Shown: positions 34,273 through 43,681, numbered from the stretch's first letter. The stretch: 64,000 bases of DNA from UM-FILTER-40-17 sp032251335 (GCA_032251335.1 JAVVDW010000006.1:1-64000), one strand, 5' to 3'. Notes: a model not told the origin generated them from the letters alone. Numbers and translations: made by a program.

Positions 34273-36780
34273 TTATTTTTTGGTTTTGGAGGCTTTTTTG
34301 GATGCGGGTTTTTTCTTGGCTCCTGTGGCAGAAGTTTTGTTGATGCCCAATAACGCTTTGGCTTCTTCCAACGTCAGTTTGGCGGCGTCAACCTTTGGAT
34401 TGAGTTGTTTCTTCAACTTTCCTTTTTTGACTTCAACTTTGCCGTACCTGTTCTTTTCAAGCTTGATGCCTTCTTCTTTCCATTCTTTGATCAATTTTTC
34501 TTGGTCTTTTCTGATTTTTTCCGAAATCAGCGTCTGAATATCTTCATCTGATAGATTCTCAAAATCGTAAGCCTTAGGAATGTTAACAAAAATATTGTTC
34601 CATTTTAGGTATGGTCCAAACCTGCCTTTTCCTTTTTGCACGGGTTTTCCATCATAGGTAGCAATGGGGGCGTCTGCCGCAAGTTTTTCTTCCACCCAAA
34701 CAACCGCTTGTTCAAGAGTTACTTCAAGCGGATCTATATCTTTTGGTATCGAAATATAAGACTTTCCAAAGCGCACATACGGCCCAAACCGACCAATATT
34801 TACCTGGAGGGTTTCGTTTTTGTATGCACCCAAATCATGCGGAAGTTTGAACAGATCCAAGGCTTCTTGCAACGTAATTGTGCCTATGTTTTGATCGGGT
34901 TTGAGGCTGGCAAATTTTTTGTCGTCATCTTCGGGCTCACCAATCTGTGCCATAGGGCCAAACCTGCCGAGTCTTACACTGATCGGCTTACCTGTATCGG
35001 GATCTGTGCCTAAGATGCGCTCACCGGACTCGCGGTCTGCATTTTGTTCTACATCCTCTACTTTCGGATGAAAAACATCGTAAAACTCAGACATCATCTT
35101 TGTCCATTCGAGTGATCCGGCTGCAATTTCGTCAAAATCTTGCTCTACTTTTGCTGTAAAATTATACGCGAGTATTGACTCAAAATGGTTAACCAGAAAA
35201 TCATTTACTACATAACCAATATCTGTAGGGATGAGTTTGCCTTTGTTACTCCCTGTGATTTCGGTTTTTTTCCGAACTTGAATTTTTTGTTGCTCCAAAG
35301 TCAATACCACAAAATTCCGGCTTTCACCTTCGTAAGTACCTTTTTCAATATAGTTTCTGTTCTGAATTGTCGAAATGGTGGGGGCGTAGGTAGATGGCCT
35401 GCCTATGCCGAGTTCTTCTAGTTTTTTGACCAAAGCGGCTTCGGAATATCGGGCAGGCGGACGGCTGAATCGTTCTGTGGCAGTTATTTGTTGTGCCATC
35501 ACTTGATCTGCTTTTTTCAGGTTGGGAAGCAATCCGGTTTCGTTTTCGTCATCGTTGTCATCGTCTTTTCCCTCCAAATATACTTTTAGAAATCCGTCGA
35601 ATACGATGACTTCTCCTTGGGCTCTAAACCTAGCATTTTCTTTATTCGATTTTATTAAAAAAACGGTCCGTTCCAATTCGGCATCTGCCATCTGCGAAGC
35701 AATGGTTCGCTTCCAAATCAGGTCGTACAATCTATTCATGTCCGATTCCATGGCAATGCTACTGACCGAGATGTCTGTTGGGCGAATGGCTTCGTGAGCC
35801 TCTTGGGCACCTTTTGTTTTGGTGCTGAAATTTCGTGACTTGCTGTATTTTTGACCATAAGATGCCGATACCTCATGTTTGGCTTGCGCAATGGCTTCTG
35901 GCGAAAGGTTTACACTGTCGGTTCGCATATAGGTTATCAAACCTTGTTCGTATAAGCGCTGTGCCACACGCATGGTGATGCCAACAGGAAAATTGAGTTT
36001 TCTGGCGGCTTCTTGTTGCAAGGTTGACGTCGTAAAAGGCGCTGCAGGCGATTTCTTAGCGGGTTTTTTCTCAACGCTTTCTATCACAAAATCTGCATCG
36101 GTCTGTATTTCTAAAAACTTTCTAGCCTGGTCCAAATGATCAAAAGATTCGGATAGCTGGGCTTTAAAAGTTTTGCCGTTTTGGTCTGCAAAAATCGCTT
36201 CAACCTTATATGTAGAATTGACTTTAAAGGTTTGTATGTCGCGCTCGCGCTCTACTATGAGTCGCACGGCTACGGACTGTACACGCCCTGCAGAAAGGCC
36301 GGGTTTTATTTTTTTCCAGAGAACGGGTGACAATTCGTAACCGACCAACCTGTCCAACACCCGGCGCGCTTGTTGCGCATTCACGAGGTTGTAGTCTATT
36401 TTCCTGGGGTTTTCGATGGCTTTCTCAATGGCATTTTTGGTAATCTGGTTGAAGACAATGCGCTTGGTTTTGTCCTCCGAGAGCTTGAGTGTTTCGGCCA
36501 AATGCCAGGCAATGGCTTCTCCCTCTCGGTCTTCATCACTGGCCAGCCAAACCATTTCGGCCTCTTTAGACAGTTTTCTCAAATTGGCCACCACCTCTTT
36601 TTTGTCTGAAGAGACTATATATTGGGGTTTGAAATTTTGCTTGACATCGACGCCGAGGTCTCTGGAGGGTAGATCGGAAATGTGACCGTAGCTTGAAGCT
36701 ACTTTATAATCTTTTCCTAGAAATTTTTCTATTGTTTTTGCCTTAGCAGGCGACTCCACGATAACTAAATTTTTGGGCAT
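34273..36780 (-). CDS. topA: DNA topoisomerase I (type IA)
   Basis: An 835-residue enzyme relaxing negative supercoils. The TOPRIM domain (residues 1-120) has VESPAKAKTIEKFLG with the catalytic Glu and WLASDEDREGEAIAWH with the acidic metal site. The active-site Tyr is Tyr284 in LITYMRTDSVNLS. GRPSTYAPTISTIQNR lies in the cleavage/strand-passage core. Instead of Cys4 zinc fingers, the C-terminus has repeats of the GRFGPY type (SVRLGRFGPMAQIG, NIGRFGPYVRFG, KGRFGPYLKW) and a Lys-rich tail. This is usual for Bacteroidota. Confidence 0.97.
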   Translation of the reverse strand: MPKNLVIVESPAKAKTIEKFLGKDYKVASSYGHISDLPSRDLGVDVKQNFKPQYIVSSDKKEVVANLRKLSKEAEMVWLASDEDREGEAIAWHLAETLKLSEDKTKRIVFNQITKNAIEKAIENPRKIDYNLVNAQQARRVLDRLVGYELSPVLWKKIKPGLSAGRVQSVAVRLIVERERDIQTFKVNSTYKVEAIFADQNGKTFKAQLSESFDHLDQARKFLEIQTDADFVIESVEKKPAKKSPAAPFTTSTLQQEAARKLNFPVGITMRVAQRLYEQGLITYMRTDSVNLSPEAIAQAKHEVSASYGQKYSKSRNFSTKTKGAQEAHEAIRPTDISVSSIAMESDMNRLYDLIWKRTIASQMADAELERTVFLIKSNKENARFRAQGEVIVFDGFLKVYLEGKDDDNDDENETGLLPNLKKADQVMAQQITATERFSRPPARYSEAALVKKLEELGIGRPSTYAPTISTIQNRNYIEKGTYEGESRNFVVLTLEQQKIQVRKKTEITGSNKGKLIPTDIGYVVNDFLVNHFESILAYNFTAKVEQDFDEIAAGSLEWTKMMSEFYDVFHPKVEDVEQNADRESGERILGTDPDTGKPISVRLGRFGPMAQIGEPEDDDKKFASLKPDQNIGTITLQEALDLFKLPHDLGAYKNETLQVNIGRFGPYVRFGKSYISIPKDIDPLEVTLEQAVVWVEEKLAADAPIATYDGKPVQKGKGRFGPYLKWNNIFVNIPKAYDFENLSDEDIQTLISEKIRKDQEKLIKEWKEEGIKLEKNRYGKVEVKKGKLKKQLNPKVDAAKLTLEEAKALLGINKTSATGAKKKPASKKASKTKK

Positions 36781-36903
36781 TGCTCTTTTTTTTCGCTACA
36801 AAGCTAAACATTTTTTTTTCACAAGCTTTCAATCATCTTAGATACAGGCGCATTTAAGCGTGGCTAAAAGCGGATAAACCAACCCGCTTAAAACCTTTTT
36901 CGT

Positions 36904-37872
36904 TCAAAAACGGATGCGATAGACAATTTCTAAAAAATAATGCGCATCTTCTCTCTCCGAAGTTTTGGTGTTGAAGTGATAGGCGGCACTAAACAAATGT
37001 TTTCCGATATTAAAATGGGCACCGGCATCTATTTTAAACAGGTGTTCTTTTGGGTCAACCGTAAACTTTGCATGGTCGTTGAGCGGGCTACCTTCCAAAA
37101 AAGTATCGTGTCCTACAAACCGATATCCGGCGCGGAAAAAACCAAAAAATTCGGGTTTGGCCGAAGTGCCTGTCATGCCGAATGCGGACGATTCACTTAG
37201 CTGGTTTCGCCTGCCGTAGGTAATGCCAAGCATTTGTTCTGCAAATATATCTTTTGTGCCCAAGCTGCCGTTGCTCACAAAATCCAGAAAAGTCATGTCG
37301 TTGAGCACTTCACTGTAAATAAAACTCGGCTTGAAGTTGGCAAGCAATTCACCGGGAATCTGATCTTGCCAAGAGGGTTTTTCTTCAATACCCAAAATTC
37401 TGTGGTACCAAACCTGTATGTCTTCGCCAAAAGAGGCATTTCCCGTGAGTCCGATTTCCAAATTTGTTCGCAGTATGCTGTTTTCAGAGGCTTTACTCAG
37501 TCCGGCTTCAACAAAGAGCCAACCGGCAAAAGGGCGGTCAAAAAAACGCGTATCCGTAGCGTCTATATCACCGGGTGTAAAAATAAGATGTCCCGCTTTG
37601 ATGTCGAGTTGGAGGGTTTCATCAGGACGTTTGTTGAAAATAAAATCGTTCTGAAGAGATTTGGAATACCCGACTATGATACCACTGCTGTAGTATTTGT
37701 CTCTTCCGAAATATAAATCATTGTCAACTTGCAGAAATACAGATTGCCGGTATTCTTGTGCACTAAGCGTGCAAACAAAAGACAATAAAAACGCAGTGAA
37801 AAGTATTTTTTTGAGCAAGACGGCTGTTTTAAATCTAAATAATTTTCTAAGGCTAAACTTTGTTGTGTCCAA
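36904..37872 (-). CDS. LpxR-like lipid A deacylase (DUF2219) outer-membrane barrel
   Basis: A 322-residue outer-membrane protein with a signal peptide at residues 21-39 (KILFTAFLLSFVCTLSA). DNDLYFGRDKYYSSGI contains the Asn-Asp and Asp/Tyr calcium-binding and active-site residues of LpxR. DRPFAGWLF is a family hallmark, and VWYHRILGIEEKPSWQDQIP gives the catalytic His and the W/Q pattern. The protein ends in the Phe expected of a barrel. LpxR removes the 3'-acyloxyacyl group of lipid A. Transcribed alone, divergent from miaB. Confidence 0.8.
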   Translation of the reverse strand: MDTTKFSLRKLFRFKTAVLLKKILFTAFLLSFVCTLSAQEYRQSVFLQVDNDLYFGRDKYYSSGIIVGYSKSLQNDFIFNKRPDETLQLDIKAGHLIFTPGDIDATDTRFFDRPFAGWLFVEAGLSKASENSILRTNLEIGLTGNASFGEDIQVWYHRILGIEEKPSWQDQIPGELLANFKPSFIYSEVLNDMTFLDFVSNGSLGTKDIFAEQMLGITYGRRNQLSESSAFGMTGTSAKPEFFGFFRAGYRFVGHDTFLEGSPLNDHAKFTVDPKEHLFKIDAGAHFNIGKHLFSAAYHFNTKTSEREDAHYFLEIVYRIRF

Positions 37873-38042
37873 TTTACTTCAACTTTGACGTGGTCAAAAC
37901 TTTCTTTTTGGGCAGTTCTGCCAAGAGAAATTTTTTATTTCGGGCTAAAGTATAAATTTTAAAAACATACCCGGTTTTTTGTTTGTTAAATAATGATTTT
38001 CAATTTGTGTTGCATTTCAACGCAGAAATGGACTTCTGCCAC

Positions 38043-38073
38043 TTTGTCATATATGCTTTATGTACTACCTTTG
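38043..38073 (+). promoter_or_regulatory. miaB promoter (perfect Bacteroidota consensus)
   Basis: TTTG at 38043-38046, exactly 19 bases, then TACCTTTG (TAnnTTTG) at 38066-38073. The predicted start is about 38080, leaving an 18-base leader to the ATG at 38098. This rules out the longer N-terminus beginning at 37993. Confidence 0.8.
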
Positions 38074-38097
38074 CAAGGTTTAAAAAAAGTGAAGTCC

Positions 38098-39534
38098 ATG
38101 GAAAATATGATGGAAGAAAAAAGGCAAGGAGAGACATTGTTGTGGGGCGGTTCGCAAGAGGCGTCCAAAAAAATGTACATAGAAAGTTACGGCTGCGCGA
38201 TGAATTTTTCTGACAGTGAAATTGTAGCTTCTATCTTGTCAAAGGAAGGATACAGTACCACCCAACAATTGGAAGAAGCAGACCTGGTGTTGGTCAATAC
38301 GTGTTCCATCAGAGACAAAGCAGAACAAACGGTTCGAAAACGTTTGGAGTTTTTTCAATCTGTTAAAAAGATTAATCCCGGAATGCGAGTGGGTGTGCTG
38401 GGCTGTATGGCCGAACGCCTGAAAAGTAAATTTCTCGAAGAAGAAAAGATTGTGGACATGGTAGTAGGTCCTGATGCCTACAAAGACATTCCCAATTTAC
38501 TAAAAGAAGTAGAAGATGGCCGCGCTGCGGTAAATGTGATTCTGTCTAAAGACGAAACCTATGGCGATGTGGCGCCCGTACGCTTGCAGACTAACGGTGT
38601 TACGGCTTTTGTGTCCATTACAAGAGGATGCGACAATATGTGTACTTTTTGTGTGGTGCCCTTCACCCGAGGCCGAGAGCGAAGTCGCGATCCGCACAGC
38701 ATCGTAGAAGAAGTCAACACGCTTTGGGATAACGGATACAGAGAAGTCACGCTTTTAGGTCAGAATGTAGATTCCTATTTGTGGTATGGAGGTGGGTTGA
38801 AAAAAGATTACGTCAAAGCCACCGAAATGCAAAAAGCTACGGCCATTCACTTTGCAGACTTGCTGCAAATGGTAGCAGAAGCCCAGCCCAAAATGCGCAT
38901 CCGCTTCTCAACTTCCAATCCGCAAGACATGGCAGAGGACGTTTTGCACACCATTGCCCGTTATCCTAATATTTGCAACAACATTCACCTGCCGGTTCAA
39001 TCGGGCAGCACGCGAATTTTGAAAGAAATGAACAGGCAGCACACCCGAGAAGAATACATCGCACTGATTGATAAAATCCGCAGCATTATTCCCGATTGCG
39101 CTATTTCACACGACATGATTAGCGGCTTCCCCACAGAAACAGAAGCCGACCACCAAGACACACTCAGCCTGATGTCGTATGTAAAATACGACTACGGTTA
39201 TATGTTTGCCTATTCTGAAAGACCCGGCACGCCGGCAGCTAAAAAGTTGGTCGATGATGTGCCCGAGGTCGTCAAAAAACGTCGTTTACAAGAAATTGTC
39301 AATTTGCAACGTACGCATTGTGATTACCGCACACGACAACACTTGGGCAAAACAGAAGAAGTGCTTGTAGAAGGAACTTCAAAAAAGTCAGAAGCGCATT
39401 GGATGGGTCGAAATTCGCAAAATATGGTGGTCGTTTTTCCTAAAGAACACTATCAAAAAGGCGATTTTGTGATGGTAAATATTACAGATTGCACCTCGGC
39501 TACCTTAATTGGGCAAGCCGTTGGGTATTCATAA
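38098..39534 (+). CDS. miaB: tRNA-2-methylthio-N6-dimethylallyladenosine synthase
   Basis: A 478-residue radical SAM methylthiotransferase modifying A37 of UNN-reading tRNAs. The N-terminal UPF0004 domain has the three cluster Cys in YGCAMNFSDSE, NTCSIRDKAEQ and LGCMAERL. The radical SAM CxxxCxxC motif is RGCDNMCTFCVVPFTRGRE. A TRAM domain closes the protein. The frame is open to 37993, but a perfect promoter lies inside that extension, so the start is ATG 38098 (MENMMEEKRQ). The sigma-54 activator follows 20 bases later. Confidence 0.95.
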   Translation: MENMMEEKRQGETLLWGGSQEASKKMYIESYGCAMNFSDSEIVASILSKEGYSTTQQLEEADLVLVNTCSIRDKAEQTVRKRLEFFQSVKKINPGMRVGVLGCMAERLKSKFLEEEKIVDMVVGPDAYKDIPNLLKEVEDGRAAVNVILSKDETYGDVAPVRLQTNGVTAFVSITRGCDNMCTFCVVPFTRGRERSRDPHSIVEEVNTLWDNGYREVTLLGQNVDSYLWYGGGLKKDYVKATEMQKATAIHFADLLQMVAEAQPKMRIRFSTSNPQDMAEDVLHTIARYPNICNNIHLPVQSGSTRILKEMNRQHTREEYIALIDKIRSIIPDCAISHDMISGFPTETEADHQDTLSLMSYVKYDYGYMFAYSERPGTPAAKKLVDDVPEVVKKRRLQEIVNLQRTHCDYRTRQHLGKTEEVLVEGTSKKSEAHWMGRNSQNMVVVFPKEHYQKGDFVMVNITDCTSATLIGQAVGYS

Positions 39535-39554
39535 CTCTTAAATGTTTTGCAGTT

Positions 39555-40814
39555 TTGGAAAATGTACAAGTCATAAAACAACGATTCGGCATCATCGGCG
39601 ATGACCCGAAACTCAACCGAGCCATCGAAAAAGCCATTCAAGTGGCACCCACCGACATTTCTGTGTTGGTGACCGGCGAAAGTGGCGTGGGTAAAGAGAG
39701 CATCCCCAAAATTATCCATCAATTGTCGCATCGCAAACACGGCAAATATATAGCTGTCAACTGTGGTGCCATTCCCGAAGGCACTATAGACAGTGAGTTG
39801 TTTGGACATGAAAAAGGTGCCTTTACGGGGGCGACCAATGCGCGAAGCGGCTATTTTGAAGTGGCAGACGGGGGTACCATTTTTTTAGACGAAGTAGGCG
39901 AGTTGCCGTTGACCACGCAAGTGCGCCTGTTGCGCGTTTTGGAGAACGGAGAATTCATCAGGGTGGGTGCGTCTGAAGCCAAAAAAACCAATGTGCGCAT
40001 TGTGGCAGCCACCAATTTGGACATGGGCGAAGCCATCAGAAAAGAAAAATTTCGCGAAGACCTGTTCTATCGGTTAAGCACGGTTGACATTCACTTGCCG
40101 CCACTGCGCGAACGTAAAAACGACATTCATTTGCTGTTTAGAAAATTTGCGTCCGATTTTGCACAAAAATACAAGATGCCAACCGTTCGCTTGAATCAAG
40201 ATGCGATTGATTTGCTTGAAAGTTATCGGTGGAATGGCAACATCAGACAATTGCGAAATGTGGCCGAACAGCTTTCTATTCTTGAAACCCGTCGTGATAT
40301 TGACACCCAAACGCTCAGGCATTATCTTCCGGCAATAGGCAGTCAACTGCCGGCACTCGCCAAACCCAATGCGCAATCCGATTTTTCCAGCGAGCGTGAG
40401 ATACTTTACAAAGTCTTGTTTGATATGAAGAGCGACTTGAACGATTTGAAGAAGCTGACCATGAAACTCATGGAAAATTCTAATGCCAAAGAGGTTAGGG
40501 AGGAAAACAAACAACTCATCAGTAAAATATACGGGCAAGAGGAAGACATTTCATTTGAAGATGAAATACCTGAATCGACCAAAGAGCCTGTATCTTTGAT
40601 ACCGATTGCCCAACATCATGAGCCTCAACGTACCGATAAATACGACTTTGCCGAAGATATAGAGGAGGAAGAAACACTTTCGTTGCAAGAAAAAGAGTTG
40701 GAACTCATTCAAAAAGCACTCGACAGGAACAGCGGAAAAAGAAAATTGGCCGCAAAAGAACTCGGTATTTCGGAAAGAACCTTATATAGAAAAATAAAAC
40801 TGTTGGAACAGTAA
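39555..40814 (+). CDS. Sigma-54-interacting transcriptional activator without sensor domain
   Basis: A ~419-residue bacterial enhancer-binding protein. Right from the N-terminus it is an AAA+ domain: Walker A GESGVGKES, the sigma-54 contact loop GAFTGA in HEKGAFTGATNARSG, Walker B GGTIFLDEVGELP, then a linker and a Fis-type helix-turn-helix (KRKLAAKELGISERTLYRKI) at the C-terminus. There is no receiver or ligand domain, so activity must be set by level or partner. An upstream ATG at 39489 lies within miaB. The likely start is TTG 39555, giving (M)ENVQVIKQRFGIIG, the usual family beginning. It sits in the common order miaB, activator, lptE. Confidence 0.88.
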   Translation: MENVQVIKQRFGIIGDDPKLNRAIEKAIQVAPTDISVLVTGESGVGKESIPKIIHQLSHRKHGKYIAVNCGAIPEGTIDSELFGHEKGAFTGATNARSGYFEVADGGTIFLDEVGELPLTTQVRLLRVLENGEFIRVGASEAKKTNVRIVAATNLDMGEAIRKEKFREDLFYRLSTVDIHLPPLRERKNDIHLLFRKFASDFAQKYKMPTVRLNQDAIDLLESYRWNGNIRQLRNVAEQLSILETRRDIDTQTLRHYLPAIGSQLPALAKPNAQSDFSSEREILYKVLFDMKSDLNDLKKLTMKLMENSNAKEVREENKQLISKIYGQEEDISFEDEIPESTKEPVSLIPIAQHHEPQRTDKYDFAEDIEEEETLSLQEKELELIQKALDRNSGKRKLAAKELGISERTLYRKIKLLEQ

Positions 40815-40846
40815 AAAAAGCCCAACAATCTAAACAAGAAACATCT

Positions 40847-41356
40847 ATGAAAATTTCATTTCTCAAAAAACTTGCTGCCTTCACGGTCAGTTTTATGCTG
40901 GCGGGTTGTGGTGCTTATAACTTTACCGGCACCGGAAAAATAGACGCATCCACTTTTCAGGTCAATTTTTTTCAAAATGTTGCACCTTTAGTGGAGCCCG
41001 GCTTGGATCGTGATTTTACCTTGGCGCTTCAGGACTTAATCTTAAGCCAAACAAACCTCGACCTGGTTAATGCCAACGGAGACTTGGTCTATGAAGGCGA
41101 GATTGTAGATTACAGAATCACCCCAATGACGGCTACTGCGCAACAAACAGCCAACCAAAACCGCCTGTCTATGGCCGTACAGGTGAGGTTTACCAATCAG
41201 AAAAACCAAGAAGCAGACTTTGAAAGACGCTTTTCTTTCTTTTTTGATTTTGGTGCAAATGAACAATTTACAGGAAGCCTAAAACAGACTGCTTTTGATG
41301 AAATTTTTGAAAGATTGACACAAGATATTTTTAATGCGAGTTTGGCACAGTGGTGA
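40847..41356 (+). CDS. lptE: LPS assembly lipoprotein LptE-like
   Basis: A 169-residue outer-membrane lipoprotein with lipobox LAGC (Cys21). The domain of strand-helix pattern includes GKIDASTFQVNFFQNVAPLV and YEGEIVDYRITPM, matching the Bacteroidota LptE (LptE2) family, which plugs the LptD barrel during lipopolysaccharide delivery. It follows the sigma-54 activator by 32 bases, probably in one operon with miaB. Downstream genes usually in this operon (such as secG, from memory) are not here; a restriction-modification cassette follows. Confidence 0.85.
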   Translation: MKISFLKKLAAFTVSFMLAGCGAYNFTGTGKIDASTFQVNFFQNVAPLVEPGLDRDFTLALQDLILSQTNLDLVNANGDLVYEGEIVDYRITPMTATAQQTANQNRLSMAVQVRFTNQKNQEADFERRFSFFFDFGANEQFTGSLKQTAFDEIFERLTQDIFNASLAQW

Positions 41357-41466
41357 TGGAATGAAAGGATAATTTACAAGTGGACGTAATTGAAATGAGA
41401 CCAACTTTGAAAAAAGAGAATCCACAATAAATGCTAATATTGTTCCTTTAAAAATGACACAATTGG

Positions 41467-41581
41467 ATGAAACGCCCATGTAAAATTATTGACACACAGG
41501 AGTGTGATTATTTTAGGGTGTTCCAAGCCTGTGCTGAGCGCAGTCGAAGCATGACCATTGAAAAACAAATAATATAATCAC
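41467..41581 (+). repeat. Leader repeat, copy D (long form), abutting the restriction endonuclease start
   Basis: Starts ATGAAACGCCCATGTAAA, carries CTGTGCTGAGCGCAGTCG, and ends AACAAATAATATAATCAC directly before ATGAAA at 41582. With copy E it brackets the restriction-modification genes in inverted orientation. Reading through the unit gives a frame containing CAERSRSM, a string I recall from spurious flavobacterial ORFs. Confidence 0.85.
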
Positions 41582-42346
41582 ATGAAAAATAAATACCTAA
41601 ATTTCATAACAGACGCGCATTTGTTGACCTGTATAGGGAATCTGCACAACGCATATTTGAAGGCGAAAAACAACATTACAAAGAAGAATTTTTATTCAAA
41701 CAAGGTTGACACTATCAAACTGACCTTCGATGCTAAATTCAATGATATTGACGAAGAAAAGCTCATTCAATCTGAGATTTTAAGACAGATTGACAAATCT
41801 ATCAACAATTCCATCGGAACTTTTCACGAACAAATTTTGGGCGGCATTAAAGGCTATGAAGCCGGAAATTTGAGCGGTTACGACATCAAAGCAACGGATA
41901 ATACGCTATTTGCAGACATAAAAAACAAACACAATACCATGAACAGTAGTGCAGCCGAAGCGCTCTTTCAGAAGTTAAAACGATATGCAGACGACTACAA
42001 GCAAGCAAAATGTTATTGGGTGCAAATCCTTGCTAAAGGTAGCTTTTGTGAATTGTGGAGCGGAGATATTAATGGGAAAGAATACAGCCATAGCAGAGTT
42101 TATAAAATTTCGGGCGACCAATTTTATGCTTTACTTTCCGGACAACAAGATGCCATGTTTCAGTTGTACAAAGCTCTTCCAAGTGCCATCAAAGATTATC
42201 TAAAATCAGTTGAAGAGACCGAAGAAATTGCAGAAAACTCAGCATTAGAAGAAATTAAATCAAAAACTCAAACCAGCAAAAGAACTGTTTTAGACCAGAT
42301 TACTTTTGAGAATTACAGCTACTATCTTGGCTTTGACAAGTTGTAG
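41582..42346 (+). CDS. Type II restriction endonuclease, Eco47II-like
   Basis: A 254-residue endonuclease. The stretch YDIKATDNTLFADIKNKHNT with flanking EQILGGIKGYE fits the Eco47II family; DIKATD/FADIKNKH supplies the PD-(D/E)xK-type metal site. Eco47II cuts GGNCC, so that or a close variant is the predicted target, though specificity cannot be proven by eye. It overlaps the end of the convergent methyltransferase gene by 25 bases, so the two transcripts collide at their ends. A leader repeat directly precedes its start. Confidence 0.8.
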   Translation: MKNKYLNFITDAHLLTCIGNLHNAYLKAKNNITKKNFYSNKVDTIKLTFDAKFNDIDEEKLIQSEILRQIDKSINNSIGTFHEQILGGIKGYEAGNLSGYDIKATDNTLFADIKNKHNTMNSSAAEALFQKLKRYADDYKQAKCYWVQILAKGSFCELWSGDINGKEYSHSRVYKISGDQFYALLSGQQDAMFQLYKALPSAIKDYLKSVEETEEIAENSALEEIKSKTQTSKRTVLDQITFENYSYYLGFDKL

Positions 42347-43560
42347 TATTGATTCAAAAACTTTACAATTGAATATCCAACTTCTGTTCCTAAATTAACA
42401 GGAACAGCATTTCCAATTTGTTTGTACTGTTGCGCCAACGATCCCTCAAAAGCCCAATTATCGGGAAAAGTTTGGATACGCGCATATTCTCGAACTGTAA
42501 AAGGTCTAGTTTCTTCGGGATGACATCTTTCGGTCTGTTTTTGAGCAGGACTACAAGTTAACGTTAAACAAGGTTCGTCCCAACCAATACGCCTTGCAAT
42601 GCCTGTTTTTCCTCCACCTAAATGAAAACTTCCACCCATAAATTCTTTTTGAATATCAAGTGGTAAATCACGCCAATATCCTTTTTGTGGCACCAAATCC
42701 AAAACATCTTTTTTGCTTTGCGGGTATTTAGCACCAAGCGACTTTGGCACATTGGTATCGTATAGTTCGCCTTTCTTTAAAGCATCTTTTAAATTGTATA
42801 TTTTATTGTGTGGTTTCGGATATTCATATTTCAAATCAATATCTTTTCTAACACCAACCAATATTAAACGCTCACGTTTTTGTGGTACTTTATAATTTAT
42901 GGCTTTTAAGACTTGAACAGGAACTACATTGTAGCCGATTTCATCTAAAATTGAAATCATGCCTTGCAACGTTTTTCCATTCTCGTGACTCAATAAACCA
43001 CGGACATTTTCTCCTATACAAATTGGTGGATTCACTTCTTTAACGACTCTTGCAAACTCATAAAACAAAGTTCCTCTTGCATCAGCAAGACCGAGTTTTT
43101 TTCCTGCATAACTAAACGCCTGACAAGGAAACCCTCCTGTTACGACATCAACTTTATTATGATATTCTGTAAAATCAAAGTCTTTAATATCGCCCTCCAA
43201 GACTTTCCAGTTTGGACGATTTTTTCGTAATGTTTGACAAGCCCACTTATCAATCTCGTTCAATGCGACACATTTCAACCCGGCTTTTTCCAAACCAACT
43301 GCCAAACCACCGGCTCCGGCAAACAGTTCTAAGACAGCATATTCATGATGCGGTTCCACAAAGTTGGAAACAGTATCTTCTACATCGTGACTGAAAAAAT
43401 CAGCAAAGAGCGTTTCGACTTGTTCTCGCTTATAGACACGGTAGTTACTCATAGGCTCACGGACAGCAGTCAGTTTACCTTCCCTATCCCAACGTCTAAG
43501 TGTTTCTTTGCTTTTACCTATAAGTTCAGATGCTTCGGACAGCGACAAATATTCTTTCAT
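42322..43560 (-). CDS. DNA (cytosine-5) methyltransferase with N-terminal MerR-like HTH
   Basis: A 412-residue protein. Residues 1-60 form a MerR/excisionase-type helix-turn-helix (YLSLSEASELIGKSKETLRR, then EGKLTAV). The rest is a complete m5C methyltransferase: LELFAGAGGLAVGLEKAG (motif I), GGFPCQAFSYAGKKLG (motif IV with catalytic Cys), ENVRGLL (VI), QKRERLILVG (VIII), a target-recognition region, and QIGNAVPVNLG (X). It should protect sites of the adjacent nuclease, probably GGNCC. The frame continues eight codons to 43584 (MKNNKYKQ), but these come from the leader repeat, so ATG 43560 is chosen. The HTH could regulate the cassette. Confidence 0.9.
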   Translation of the reverse strand: MKEYLSLSEASELIGKSKETLRRWDREGKLTAVREPMSNYRVYKREQVETLFADFFSHDVEDTVSNFVEPHHEYAVLELFAGAGGLAVGLEKAGLKCVALNEIDKWACQTLRKNRPNWKVLEGDIKDFDFTEYHNKVDVVTGGFPCQAFSYAGKKLGLADARGTLFYEFARVVKEVNPPICIGENVRGLLSHENGKTLQGMISILDEIGYNVVPVQVLKAINYKVPQKRERLILVGVRKDIDLKYEYPKPHNKIYNLKDALKKGELYDTNVPKSLGAKYPQSKKDVLDLVPQKGYWRDLPLDIQKEFMGGSFHLGGGKTGIARRIGWDEPCLTLTCSPAQKQTERCHPEETRPFTVREYARIQTFPDNWAFEGSLAQQYKQIGNAVPVNLGTEVGYSIVKFLNQYYNLSKPR

Positions 43561-43651
43561 CTGTTTATATTTATTGTTTTTCAAAGGTCAGATGGAATGC
43601 CCTGAATATCATTTCGGAGGGTATCCAAATTTTTGGTTATGACATTTCATA
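43561..43651 (-). repeat. Leader repeat, copy E (short, diverged), abutting the methyltransferase start
   Basis: On the minus strand it begins ATGAAATGTCATAACC, keeps AAAAATTTGG and GGGCATTCCATCTGACC, and ends AAATATAAACAG directly before ATGAAA of the methyltransferase. Like copy B it lacks the CTGTGCTGAGCGCAGTCG block. It lies inside the predicted 5' leader of the transcript. Confidence 0.7.
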
Positions 43652-43656
43652 ACCAA
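43633..43656 (-). promoter_or_regulatory. 10-bp palindrome in the methyltransferase leader (candidate operator)
   Basis: TTGGTTATGA and its exact complement TCATAACCAA are separated by four bases. The site lies about 20-40 bases downstream of the predicted start of transcription and 73 bases before the ATG. It may be an operator for the methyltransferase's own HTH or an RNA hairpin controlling the leader. Confidence 0.5.
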
Positions 43657-43681
43657 GTTATTTAACCTTACACAAGGGTTA

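Noticed and set aside
37911..37926. GGCAGTTCTGCC palindrome between the LpxR-like gene and miaB
   Set aside because: The loop would be only two bases and no U-run or known operator pattern follows; too short to call.
37993..38097. 35-residue N-terminal extension of MiaB
   Set aside because: A perfect promoter lies within it, so it would not be transcribed.
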